Shown one piece after another: positions 7,870 to 16,231 of a DNA stretch of 64,000 nucleotides (position 1 is the stretch's first letter; every line of letters starts with the position of its first letter). Below the pieces are notes generated by a model that saw only the letters and a list, made by a program, of their open reading frames with translations, was not told where the DNA came from and did no database searches. Both the position numbers and the translations under genes were made by a program. The stretch lies in contig JAFKFL010000016.1 in assembly GCA_017308235.1 (NCBI GenBank), positions 1 through 64,000 on the forward strand, read 5' to 3'. The DNA comes from Alphaproteobacteria bacterium (lineage in GTDB: Bacteria > Pseudomonadota > Alphaproteobacteria > Reyranellales > Reyranellaceae).

Positions 7870-9465
7870 TCACTCACCACCCACGTGAGTGCCTTTCTCG
7901 GCGACGGAGCGTTTCATCAGCAGCACCACGAATGCAAGCACCAGTGTCACCACCGCGAAGATCCAGAAGCAGTCGAAATAGGCGAGTGCGGAAGCCTGCT
8001 GCTGACGCAGGTTCTCGAGCGCTTGCCAAGCCAGTTGCTGTGAGGCGACCGGATCGCCAGTGTCGAACTGTTTTTGCGTTTGATCGATAAAGGAACCTAC
8101 GGCCGGGTTAAAGGGATCGAGATAGTCTCCAAGCCGCAGGGTGTGAAATTGATCGCGCCGCTCATGCAGGGTTTGCGCCATCGACGTGCCGACACTACCT
8201 CCCTCGTTGCGCAGCAGGCTCAACAAGCCGACGGCGGCTCCCCGCAACTCCAATGGCGTGTAGAGATAAGCTGCCACGTTCGCCGGAGCGAAGCACATCG
8301 ACAGACCGAGGACGACCAGGACGCGAGGCCAGACGACCTGGCCCGGGCTGATGTCGAGGTTCATCTGCGACATCCAGTAGTTCCCGGCAGCCATCACCAG
8401 CAGGCCGGTCGCAAGCAACCAGCGGGCGTCCGTCCCTCGGCCAAGCAGCAAGCCTATGACGGGCATCGACAGGAGAGAAAACAGCCCGGCCGGTGACATG
8501 ACCAATCCCGCTCTCAGGGCATTGTAACCGAACAGGGACTGGAGCAAGCCGGGCAACGACGTGCTGGCGCCGTAGAGAACGGCGAATGCGAAGAAGATGA
8601 TGATACAGCAAGTGGCGAAATTGCGTTCCCGCAAGGGGCGGAAATTGACCACGGGATTGCGATGGCGCAATTCCCAGAAGATCAGCCCGGCCAGGCCTAC
8701 ACCGAAGAGAATCACCAGCGTCTGCATGCGCCAGAAGGGATCACCCAGCCAATCCCATTCCTGTCCCTTGCTGAGCATCACCTCCCAGGAAACGACGACG
8801 ATGACCAGCATCGACAGGCCGATCAGGTCGAAGCTGAACGGCTGCTTGCGCAACTGCAGGCGCGCCGTGGTGAGGTAGTCCGGGTCGTGAAGTTTGAGAT
8901 AGCAGGCCGTCAGGGCCAAAAAACCTACCGGTACGTTGATCAGGAACACCCAGCGCCAGGAATACTCGTCGGTGATCCAGCCGCCGAGGGTTGGGCCGAC
9001 GACTGGAGCCGTCAGGGCCGCTAGGCCGAACAGCGTCATCGCCATTCCCTGCTTTTCGCGCGGAAAGGCATCCAGCAGCACGCCTTGGCTGCAGGGCTGA
9101 AGTCCACCACCGGCCAGGCCCTGGATTACGCGGAAGAAAATCAGCTGGTTCAGGCTGGTGGCTATCCCACACAACCCCGAAGCAACAGTAAAGACACCGA
9201 TCGACAGCAGGAAATAGTTGCGACGACCGAGCTGCGCTGACAGCCAGCCGGTTATCGGCAGGATGATGGCGTTGGCGGCAAGGTAGCTGGTGAGAACCCA
9301 TTCACCGTCGTCGACCGTCGCCGACAGACCGCCGGCGATGTAGCGCAACGCTACGACGGCGATGGTGGTATCAAGCACCTCCATGAAGGTGGGCACCACA
9401 ACGATCGCCGCCACCACCCAGGGGGTTGTGGCGCCATGGGATCTTGGAGCCGCAAGGACTGTCAT
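7870..9465 (-). CDS. DHA2-family MFS drug exporter (EmrB/QacA type)
   Basis: 531-residue inner-membrane protein with the 14 membrane segments of the DHA2 drug:H+ antiporters. Family motifs include TFMEVLDTTIAVVALRYIAG in the first segment, GWLSAQLGRRNYFL (motif A) and RVIQGLAGGGLQP (motif B), with a motif C-like VGPTLGGWITDEYSWRWVF. It works with the preceding HlyD/EmrA adaptor, whose stop overlaps its ATG by four bases, and an outer-membrane TolC-type channel not present here. Substrates are probably amphipathic or hydrophobic compounds; the cupin and SDR genes upstream suggest a small-molecule stress response (inference). Confidence 0.93.
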   Translation of the reverse strand: MTVLAAPRSHGATTPWVVAAIVVVPTFMEVLDTTIAVVALRYIAGGLSATVDDGEWVLTSYLAANAIILPITGWLSAQLGRRNYFLLSIGVFTVASGLCGIATSLNQLIFFRVIQGLAGGGLQPCSQGVLLDAFPREKQGMAMTLFGLAALTAPVVGPTLGGWITDEYSWRWVFLINVPVGFLALTACYLKLHDPDYLTTARLQLRKQPFSFDLIGLSMLVIVVVSWEVMLSKGQEWDWLGDPFWRMQTLVILFGVGLAGLIFWELRHRNPVVNFRPLRERNFATCCIIIFFAFAVLYGASTSLPGLLQSLFGYNALRAGLVMSPAGLFSLLSMPVIGLLLGRGTDARWLLATGLLVMAAGNYWMSQMNLDISPGQVVWPRVLVVLGLSMCFAPANVAAYLYTPLELRGAAVGLLSLLRNEGGSVGTSMAQTLHERRDQFHTLRLGDYLDPFNPAVGSFIDQTQKQFDTGDPVASQQLAWQALENLRQQQASALAYFDCFWIFAVVTLVLAFVVLLMKRSVAEKGTHVGGE

Positions 9466-10997
9466 TTTCCGTCGCCGGGCGCGTCCGCGACCGAACCGGC
9501 CGATGGCGATCCTGGGAGGTGCGCTTGGAGGAACTTGCCAGCATCCGGTCCGGTCGCCGGTTCATTGATATGGACGACCGGCACGACCGACGTGCCGATA
9601 AATAGCGGATCCTTCTCCGCGTTGTAGTCCAGGAGTTCGATGCGGACTGGCAGCCGCTGCACCACCTTGACGAAATTGCCGGTGGCATTCTGCGCCGGCA
9701 GCAGCGCCAGCGTCGATCCGGTCCCCATGGTAAAGCCGGCAATACGTCCCTTGAATGTCCGTTTGCTGCCGTACATGTCGACATGGAGGTCGACCGGTTG
9801 GCCGATGCGCAGGTCACGCAACTGCGTCTCTTTGAAATTGGCATCAACCCAGATCTCCTTGAGTGAGCGAATGGCCATGAGGCCCTGCCCGACTTGGACG
9901 TTGTTGCCCGGATTGACATTGCGACGCGTGATGACGCCATCGATCTCCGCAACGACGTCACAATAACGAAGATCCAGCTGAGCTTGGGCAAGATCGCGCT
10001 TTGTGGCTTCGAGTTTGGCCTCGGCCTGCTTGACCGCGGGCGCCTCCGCCGCCAGGCGGGCGAAGGTCCGGTCAATGTCGCCCGAACCCGATTTTTCGAA
10101 CTCGTCGAGCATCTCTTTGGGCGTCTGATTGTACGAGTGGAGAACGCCCAACTGCGCCGCACTCTGGATCAGCGCCGCCTGCGCCTCCCGGACCGCCGAG
10201 AAGGTCTGGTCGAGATCGGGCGGTACTTGGCCAAGTTCTTTGCTTTCCAGCGGTAAGGGCTTCAATCCCAGGGAAACGCGAGTCTGGTTCACGTCGGCCA
10301 GGGCCTGGACCAGCTCTGCGCGGGCCGTCACCAGGACCGCCTGCCGATGGTCGTACTCCGAACGGCTGGCGGCGCCCGATGTCACCAGCTTCGCCGCCCG
10401 ATCGAATTCGATCTGGGCCAACGTGAGCGCTGCCTTGGCCTTGTCGACGCCTGCCACCCGGGTGCGCAACTCGGCTTCCTGGTTGGCGACATTCTCCATG
10501 GCGTGCTGCAGGTTCCAACGCCGGCTCCTGGCCTCCGCTTCAATGCCTCGGACTTTGGCGGTCGCGGCCTGCAGGTCCGTCTTGGCCGTCTCGACCGCCG
10601 CCTTCTTGATGGAAACAGCGGTACGATAGGGCTCCTTGTCCAGTTCGACGAGAAGATCACCCCGGCGCACCCGGTTGTTGTCATCGACGAGAACGCGGGC
10701 GACTTGGCCGCGGACGCGGGCCGCGACGAAAGTCACGTGACCGTTCACGTACGCGTCGTCGGTCGAAACCGTGTTGAGAGCTTCCAGGATCCACGGAATG
10801 CCAATCACGAGGACGGTTGCCAGGGCCACGGCGCCTGCCGCTCCAAGCAGCATCTTTCGCCGTCGGGCAGCCCTTTGCTTCCCCGGTGAGGTGACCTCGG
10901 AACCGGGAGGCATCTGTGGGGTTGCTGCGGAATCGACACTGCCGGTCGAAGTAGGTTCGTTACCCTGATCGGTTCGCTCGCTGCTTTGCTCGGTCAT
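9462..10997 (-). CDS. HlyD/EmrA-family membrane fusion protein
   Basis: 511 residues: a cytosolic tail, one membrane anchor (about 48-70, MLLGAAGAVALATVLVIGIP), a barrel-sandwich lipoyl half (STDDAYVNGHVTFVAARVRG), a long coiled-coil hairpin rich in Ala/Glu (about 130-330), and a beta-barrel half with GVITRRNVNPGNNVQVGQ. It is the periplasmic adaptor of the adjacent EmrB-like pump. It is somewhat longer than Escherichia coli EmrA because of the extended hairpin and a C-terminal tail. It sits 41 bases after the cupin gene in the same orientation, so the four genes SDR-cupin-EmrA-EmrB look like one operon. Confidence 0.93.
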   Translation of the reverse strand: MTEQSSERTDQGNEPTSTGSVDSAATPQMPPGSEVTSPGKQRAARRRKMLLGAAGAVALATVLVIGIPWILEALNTVSTDDAYVNGHVTFVAARVRGQVARVLVDDNNRVRRGDLLVELDKEPYRTAVSIKKAAVETAKTDLQAATAKVRGIEAEARSRRWNLQHAMENVANQEAELRTRVAGVDKAKAALTLAQIEFDRAAKLVTSGAASRSEYDHRQAVLVTARAELVQALADVNQTRVSLGLKPLPLESKELGQVPPDLDQTFSAVREAQAALIQSAAQLGVLHSYNQTPKEMLDEFEKSGSGDIDRTFARLAAEAPAVKQAEAKLEATKRDLAQAQLDLRYCDVVAEIDGVITRRNVNPGNNVQVGQGLMAIRSLKEIWVDANFKETQLRDLRIGQPVDLHVDMYGSKRTFKGRIAGFTMGTGSTLALLPAQNATGNFVKVVQRLPVRIELLDYNAEKDPLFIGTSVVPVVHINEPATGPDAGKFLQAHLPGSPSAGSVADAPGDGK

Positions 10998-11038
10998 GGC
11001 AGGCCCCCGTCACTATAAGAAGGCCAAATTGGTTCGCT

Positions 11039-11467
11039 TCAGTTCCCGAATGGGATCGTGAGGACCGTCTCGTTCGTGTTCACGACGAACACCGCCAGGA
11101 GCTTGGCCGGCAACGTTTCGCTGGCGTTGGCGCTGACGCCGTGGCGATCGCCGGGCAGTTCGGAGAAGCTCTCTCCGGCCTTGTAGACCTTTACCGGCCC
11201 GTCGTTGACCTGACTGCGGATCGCGCCTTCCAGAACGGTCGCATAGATGAAGGCAGTTTTGGCATGCGTATGGCCGGGCGAGTAACCGCCCGGACCATAC
11301 TCGACCAGCACGCCCTTGATGCTCTTGCCGGGAACGTTCGGGAGCTCGTGCTGGTAGACGAGGGTCACCTTGGCAGCTTTTTCCTTTGGCGCCTGCGCGA
11401 GCACGCCGCCAAACGGCAGGGCGGCAACGAGCAACGCACAAGGCAGCGAACAGAGGATGCGTTTCAT
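11039..11467 (-). CDS. Secreted cupin-domain protein
   Basis: 142 residues with a signal peptide (MKRILCSLPCALLVAALPFG, cleavage probably after VLAQA) and a single cupin barrel. The metal-binding motif is visible as YSPGHTHAKTAFIYATVLEG followed by a second half with GESFSELPGDRHGVSAN. The His residues suggest a bound metal, but the substrate is unknown. The start is the ATG before the signal peptide rather than one 24 codons upstream, because the longer form would bury the signal sequence. It lies between SDR and pump genes, so it may act on a compound that is then exported. Confidence 0.85.
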   Translation of the reverse strand: MKRILCSLPCALLVAALPFGGVLAQAPKEKAAKVTLVYQHELPNVPGKSIKGVLVEYGPGGYSPGHTHAKTAFIYATVLEGAIRSQVNDGPVKVYKAGESFSELPGDRHGVSANASETLPAKLLAVFVVNTNETVLTIPFGN

Positions 11468-11495
11468 GGGCCATCCTTCGATTGGCGAACGCGGG

Positions 11496-12251
11496 TCAAG
11501 CTCTCGCCTGCGAGCGGCGGAGCCATTCGTCCAAACCAATGCGGCCGAGGCGCACTTCGCCCAACGGCACGAGCGAACGCTCTTCGACCCGGCCGCCGAA
11601 GTATCGGGCCTCGGGATCGCGCACGACCTCGCGCGGGTCGCCGACCGCCTTCAGGTAGCGCGCGACGATTTCGTTAAATGGCGCCCGTTCCGGGCCGGCA
11701 ATCTCGACGATGCCGTTGCGCGGTTCCGCGACCGCCACTTCGGCGACGACGGGAGCGACATCGTCTGCCGCGATCGGCTGGAACAGGCCGGGCGAAATCC
11801 TGACGACATTTCCATCCGCGCCGGAAGCAGCGATGCCGCCGAGGAATTCGAGGAACTGGGTCGCGCGGACGATGGTGTAAGGAACGCCCGAAGCCACGAT
11901 CAGCTTCTCCTGGGCGACCTTGGCGCGGAAATAGCCATTGTCGGGTGTCCTGTCGGTTCCGACGATGGAGAGTGCGACGTGGTGCCGAAGGCCGGTAGCA
12001 ACCTCGGCCGCGAAGAGGTTGCGCCCGGAGGTTTCGAAGAACTCCAGCACCGCCTTATCCTCGAACGAGGGTGAATTGCTGAGATCGATCACCACCTGCG
12101 CACCGGCCATGACTTCTTTGAGGCCCTCGCCGGTAAGGGTGTTGACGCCGCTTTTGGGCGAAGCGGCGACCACGTCGTGGCCGCCTTGACGCAAAATGGC
12201 GACAGCTTTCGAGCCGATCCGGCCTGTGCCGCCGATCACGACGATCTTCAT
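11496..12251 (-). CDS. NmrA-like NAD(P)-binding SDR oxidoreductase
   Basis: 251 residues with the N-terminal Rossmann glycine motif VVIGGTGRIGSKAV and the extended/atypical SDR pattern of NmrA-like proteins (YFRAKVAQEKLIVASGVPYT, where an active-site Tyr is replaced). It may be a redox sensor or a reductase of a small molecule. First gene of the minus-strand operon leading to the EmrAB-type pump. The upstream bases 12252-12637 contain no recognised gene and presumably the operon promoter. Confidence 0.88.
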   Translation of the reverse strand: MKIVVIGGTGRIGSKAVAILRQGGHDVVAASPKSGVNTLTGEGLKEVMAGAQVVIDLSNSPSFEDKAVLEFFETSGRNLFAAEVATGLRHHVALSIVGTDRTPDNGYFRAKVAQEKLIVASGVPYTIVRATQFLEFLGGIAASGADGNVVRISPGLFQPIAADDVAPVVAEVAVAEPRNGIVEIAGPERAPFNEIVARYLKAVGDPREVVRDPEARYFGGRVEERSLVPLGEVRLGRIGLDEWLRRSQARA

Positions 12252-12637
12252 GGTTTTCCTCCCTTGTCGAAGCCGCGGGCTCGGCGCCTCCTACAGTTCG
12301 TCAAGTGTTGCCAAAGACTACGCAGGTCATCACGCAAAGGCGCGGGAGTGATCGCGCCGAGCGGTCAAAATCTGACAAGCCGTCTGGTATGTGTTTGCAA
12401 ACGCGAATTGCAGGTGACCGGTACGGACCGTGGACCAGCCTTTGCCGAAAGATGATTGACTCTACGGGGTGGCGGTCATCGGCGGCAACCCGCACGGTGC
12501 GGCTTAGTCGATCGTGCGGCTCGGCGACGCACCCTCAATGGTGACAGGTGGTCACAGGCTTTTAGCGTGAAGTGGGAACCCGATTTAGCCACTCGGCAGT
12601 TCTCCGTCGCTTGCAGGAGCGGGGGTTGGGGAACAGA
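12252..12637. other. Intergenic region, about 385 bases
   Basis: It separates the SDR operon from the DUF2075 remnant. Short open frames exist but show no family features. No tRNA, repeat or terminator was recognised. Confidence 0.4.
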
Positions 12638-13173
12638 TCATATGGAAAGTCGTTCATGACGCACAGCGGGCGGCTGCTCTATGCTGGTTTGCCGCGATCC
12701 ACTTAGAGTGTCCAAAATTGGTAGCCCGCAGCGTCGAAGAAAGTCGAACGTCTGATCGTAGTACGCCCGGGGGCGAGTCTGGTCGTCGTCCGAGCCGCAT
12801 GGGATGAAGATAATCATTCCCTGACGAGCTCGCGTGAGAAGGACCCGGTACGAATTCTTTAGATATAGCTTTCCTTCCGCTGTGTTGTTCTTTTGCCAAA
12901 CGGTTCCACGAAACTTGAAGTGGGTCCACTTGCCATCTTGGTAACGAAAATCCGCGTCCCAGCAGATTGCTGCCCAATCCAGCTCAAGCCCCTGGACGTC
13001 AAACTCCGTCGCAACCTCTTCGCAGTAGAACGACGATCGTACATCTGAACGACCGTTAAGAAACCACATAGGTGGATCGACCTTGGCTTTCACGTGAACG
13101 CCTTCAGGTCTCAAGCGATAGGGTCTTCCCGCAGGAACTCCCGAATACTCCGCTGATAGTAGGCGGCCTTCAT
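12638..13173 (-). pseudogene. Gutted DUF2075 (helicase-like) gene
   Basis: The first 20 codons from the ATG at 13173 read MKAAYYQRSIREFLREDPIA, a typical DUF2075 N-terminus (YY..SI..FL..DP). The next codon is a stop, and in a neighbouring frame the sequence continues with the last 155 or so residues of a DUF2075 protein (GLELDWAAICWDADFRY, NSYRVLLTRARQGMIIF). About 400 residues holding the P-loop ATPase core are missing and the join is out of frame, so the gene is dead. DUF2075 proteins are Schlafen-linked superfamily 1 helicase relatives often found in defence islands. The ATG overlaps the stop of the upstream methyltransferase by four bases. Confidence 0.75.
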
Positions 13174-13766
13174 CGTTTTTGAGCGAGCAGCCGGACAGCC
13201 ACCGCCCTTTCCTTCGTTGGGCCGACCGGGCGTTCCTGCAACACGAGCAGCTTGAATCGACTTGCGAGCTTCTGCTTCAAGTGGCTGGCCTTGGGAAGGT
13301 CCAGCCAATTCATGCCATGTCCGCCGAAGGTCTCGTAGATGAGAAATCCGCCAGGAGCTATAGCAGTGACGATTGCCGAGAGATTGTCGTGGATCGAGCA
13401 ATGCACCGCCACGACGAGATCCAGCTGCCCGGCCATTAAGGGAAGGTCCGCGTTTACGTCCGCTACAACAGGATATATATGGCCTTGGGCCTGACATTTT
13501 GTCTTTCGGCCGATTCGTGTGCGCAGCGTTTGCAGCGCCCGTGGGTCGAGGTCAAACGCCAATACAGTGTAACCCAGCGATGACAGGAGATGGGCGTGGC
13601 GTCCGTATCCAGTGCCGAAATCTCCCGCTAATCCATTGGATTGGCGGGGAAGGTGTTTCAGGCAGTCCCGGACATAGGGCGACGGCACCAGGCTGCGAAG
13701 CGCCGCCGGTGGGTGAATTCGTACTCGTTCCTTGCGGTCCTGTCGCCGCACATACATGTAAGGCAT
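13170..13766 (-). CDS. Class I SAM-dependent methyltransferase
   Basis: 198 residues. SAM-binding motif I is GDFGTGYGRHAHLL, the acidic loop is VLAFDLDPRAL and motif IV is QLDLVVAVHCSIHD, giving a TehB-like small-molecule methyltransferase. The substrate is unknown. It is translationally coupled (ATGA) to the DUF2075 remnant, so the two were once a functional pair, possibly of a defence island. Directly divergent from it lies the Hxs operon. Confidence 0.8.
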   Translation of the reverse strand: MPYMYVRRQDRKERVRIHPPAALRSLVPSPYVRDCLKHLPRQSNGLAGDFGTGYGRHAHLLSSLGYTVLAFDLDPRALQTLRTRIGRKTKCQAQGHIYPVVADVNADLPLMAGQLDLVVAVHCSIHDNLSAIVTAIAPGGFLIYETFGGHGMNWLDLPKASHLKQKLASRFKLLVLQERPVGPTKERAVAVRLLAQKR

Positions 13767-13930
13767 TTAAGTTTCACAACCGGCGAAAGTTGTGCAGGTA
13801 AGAGGCATGCTCAACAAAATCATTGCACGAATTGCGTACTTTGTGCTACCACCACCAAGAGTATTGTTCGGTGCGTTGTAAGTAATGCGTGCATCGTTTC
13901 ACGAGCAATCGGGGTGAGAGCGGGGGGAAT

Positions 13931-14170
13931 ATGAAGAAACGCTTGTTTATGTTGCCGCTGGCCGGCGCGGTGGCCGCGCTTGCTGCGGGTGGCGGTACTG
14001 CTGTAGCTAAGCCTGAATCACCGACGGCTTCGGTGTCGCCGACCACGGAAGCTACTACACCGGTAGCGCCGCTCGTGCTCCACCGCGGAACGAGCACAAA
14101 TGTAGCGCAGTATCATAGCTCGCACGCTTCGCATGCCTCCCACGCGAGTCACTATTCTTCGCATAGATGA
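13931..14170 (+). CDS. hxsA: His-Xaa-Ser repeat precursor peptide (HxsA-type)
   Basis: 79-residue precursor: signal peptide MKKRLFMLPLAGAVAALAAG with probable cleavage after TAVA, a Thr/Pro/Ser-rich spacer, and a C-terminal core with five consecutive His-Xaa-Ser triplets at residues 62-76 (HSSHASHASHASHYS) ending in HR. This is the substrate of the two radical SAM enzymes downstream. The family is known from genome surveys (HxsA with HxsB, HxsC, HxsD). To my knowledge the modification has not been firmly established; a crosslink between His and Ser side chains is only a guess. A G-rich Shine-Dalgarno (GGGGGGAAT) precedes the ATG. Confidence 0.88.
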   Translation: MKKRLFMLPLAGAVAALAAGGGTAVAKPESPTASVSPTTEATTPVAPLVLHRGTSTNVAQYHSSHASHASHASHYSSHR

Positions 14171-14443
14171 AGAGCGGCTCATTTTTGGCGCAGCTAGCGC
14201 TGTCGATGGCTGCGGATAATGACTGGCCTGCAGCGAAGCCGTTCATCCCGGCAGCGATCTCGCCACCGAGCGCGGTGCTGACGCAAAATGGCCCAATCCC
14301 CGTGAAGCCGTCGGTGCTGGAGCGGTCGAACAGAACGGCCAGCGAGGAACCCGCTAGGCACTAGTCGCATCGAGCTCACCCGTCTGATTATTGTCATTAC
14401 AGCCATCGCTCACACTAATCTTTGCGCCGACGCGAGCTATAAA
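14171..14443. other. Gap between hxsA and hxsD
   Basis: 273 bases. An open frame of 65 codons starts at 14167, overlapping the hxsA stop by four bases (ATGA), but it has no His-Xaa-Ser repeat and matches no family I know. A second precursor or a degraded HxsA tail are possible. I do not call it a gene. Confidence 0.3.
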
Positions 14444-14776
14444 GTGGTTGAGAATACTGAAGCCAACATTGCTCACACGAGCTCGCGCATATCGTTCGAT
14501 TCGCGAGTATATGCGCTGCCAATTCTTAAGAAGGCTGCGTACCGCTACCTGAAAAGCTTCCGCACAGAGATCAGTCAGGAGGGGCACTTCTGGACGTGTA
14601 CTCTTACGCTTGTGGGGCCCGCCTCGGCAGACGCTATTGAACGGGCAAAGTGGGAGTTTCAGGCCGAAGTATTGGATCAGGATCTAAGGGCAAGCATCGC
14701 CCGCGAAACGGAGCCGGTGCGAAATGCGGTTCTAGCGCTCGCATTCTCGCGCACTGGACTTCAGGAGAATGAGTAA
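14444..14776 (+). CDS. hxsD: His-Xaa-Ser system protein HxsD
   Basis: 110 residues, starting with GTG. The conserved core runs from ISFDSRVYALPILKKAAYRY to the RNAVLALAFSRTGL near the C-terminus, the typical pattern of HxsD, a small protein always found with the Hxs radical SAM pair. Its role is not known; it may present the precursor peptide. The last eight bases overlap the start of hxsB, indicating translational coupling. Base composition is lower in GC than the core genes nearby, in line with acquired DNA. Confidence 0.85.
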   Translation: MVENTEANIAHTSSRISFDSRVYALPILKKAAYRYLKSFRTEISQEGHFWTCTLTLVGPASADAIERAKWEFQAEVLDQDLRASIARETEPVRNAVLALAFSRTGLQENE

Positions 14777-16229
14777 GTTTCAGCCACTGGCTGCATATGA
14801 TGCCGCCAGTGATGGGCAGTACCAGCTTCTTCCGCTCAAGTTCACCGCTCTGGATCGGAATCGCTATGTGGTCACCAACATGGTCGGTGAGTATGCGGTG
14901 TTGGCACGCGAGACGGTGCATGCGCTAGCACGGCACACGCTTCGTCCATCTGATCCGCACTATTCTGAGCTGAAGGCCAAGCACTTCCTGCGCGATGCCG
15001 ACTCCGATGTTGCGGTCGATCTATTGGCCCTAAAATCGTGCACGCGATATCAGCGGTTGGCCGATTTTACGGCTCTGCACATCTTCGTCGTGTCGCTACG
15101 CTGCGAGCACTCCTGTCCCTATTGCCAGGTATCGCGGCAGAGCGATGATCGTCTTGCCTTCGACATGTCGAAGGAGACGGCGACAAGGGCTCTTGAGCTG
15201 GCGTTCCGCTCCCCATCGCCGGTGCTGAAAATTGAATTTCAGGGTGGCGAGCCGCTGCTGAACTTCCCGCTCATCAAGTTCATCGTTGAGAAGGCTTTGG
15301 AGAAGAACCACGAGATACAACGCGACCTGCAGTTCGTGATCACCACGAACCTAGCCTTGCTGACGGACGAAGTGCTGGAATTTTGTAAAGCCCACGGCGT
15401 ACTCCTGTCGACTTCGCTCGATGGACCGGCAGACCTGCACAATGCCAACCGGCCGCGACCGGGACGGGACAGCTACGAGCGGGCCGTCGCTGGGATCAAG
15501 CGGGCGAGGGAGGTGCTAGGCCACGATGGCGTTAGCGCCCTGATGACCACCACGCGCGCCAGCCTTGGGAGGGTGCGCAACATCGTCGACGAGTACATCG
15601 CGCAGGGTTTCAACAATGTCTTTTTCCGTTCACTCTCGCCCTACGGCTTTGCTGTCAAAACAAAGACATACGCGGCGTACGATACGAGCGAGTGGCTAAA
15701 CTTCTACTTTGAAGGCTTGCGTTACATCATCGAGCTCAACAAAAACGGACGACCGTTTGTCGAGTCCTATGCGGCGATGATTCTGACCAAGATGTTGACC
15801 CCGTTCGACACCGGCTACGTCGACCTCATGAGCCCAGCGGGTGTCGGCATCGCCGCCGTCGTCTACAATTACGATGGCGACGTCTATGTGTCTGATGAAA
15901 GTCGCATGCTGGCCGAGATGGGGGATAAGACGTTTTGCATGGGCAACGTGCACGAGCGCACCTACGAGGAGCTCTTCGGATCTGACACTCTACTGACACC
16001 ACTCGAAGAGTCATTCGCCGGGTCGGTGCCGATGTGCAACGACTGCGCGTTCGAGCCTTATTGTGGAGCCGATCCTGTCTACCACTACGCGACCCAAGGC
16101 GACTTCGTCGGCCGCAAGCCGCTGTCCGGCTTCTGCGAGAAGAACATGGCCATCTTCCGCGGCTTGATCGGCATGATGGAGGAAGATCCCGAGACCAAGC
16201 GGCTATTCAGGCGCTGGGCGGCGCGATAA
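14769..16229 (+). CDS. hxsB: Radical SAM maturase HxsB
   Basis: 486 residues. The N-terminal 100 residues form a peptide-engaging region, then the radical SAM barrel begins with the [4Fe-4S] motif CEHSCPYC (Cys112, 116, 119). GGEP (in EFQGGEPLLNF) is the SAM-binding motif. The C-terminal part carries a Cys-rich SPASM-like extension (FCMGNVHERTYEELF, MCNDCAFEPYC, GFCEKN) for additional iron-sulfur clusters. This matches HxsB of the His-Xaa-Ser system. Together with HxsC it presumably modifies the His/Ser repeats of HxsA. It overlaps hxsD by eight bases and is followed two bases later by hxsC. Confidence 0.92.
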   Translation: MSKFQPLAAYDAASDGQYQLLPLKFTALDRNRYVVTNMVGEYAVLARETVHALARHTLRPSDPHYSELKAKHFLRDADSDVAVDLLALKSCTRYQRLADFTALHIFVVSLRCEHSCPYCQVSRQSDDRLAFDMSKETATRALELAFRSPSPVLKIEFQGGEPLLNFPLIKFIVEKALEKNHEIQRDLQFVITTNLALLTDEVLEFCKAHGVLLSTSLDGPADLHNANRPRPGRDSYERAVAGIKRAREVLGHDGVSALMTTTRASLGRVRNIVDEYIAQGFNNVFFRSLSPYGFAVKTKTYAAYDTSEWLNFYFEGLRYIIELNKNGRPFVESYAAMILTKMLTPFDTGYVDLMSPAGVGIAAVVYNYDGDVYVSDESRMLAEMGDKTFCMGNVHERTYEELFGSDTLLTPLEESFAGSVPMCNDCAFEPYCGADPVYHYATQGDFVGRKPLSGFCEKNMAIFRGLIGMMEEDPETKRLFRRWAAR

Positions 16230-16231
16230 CC

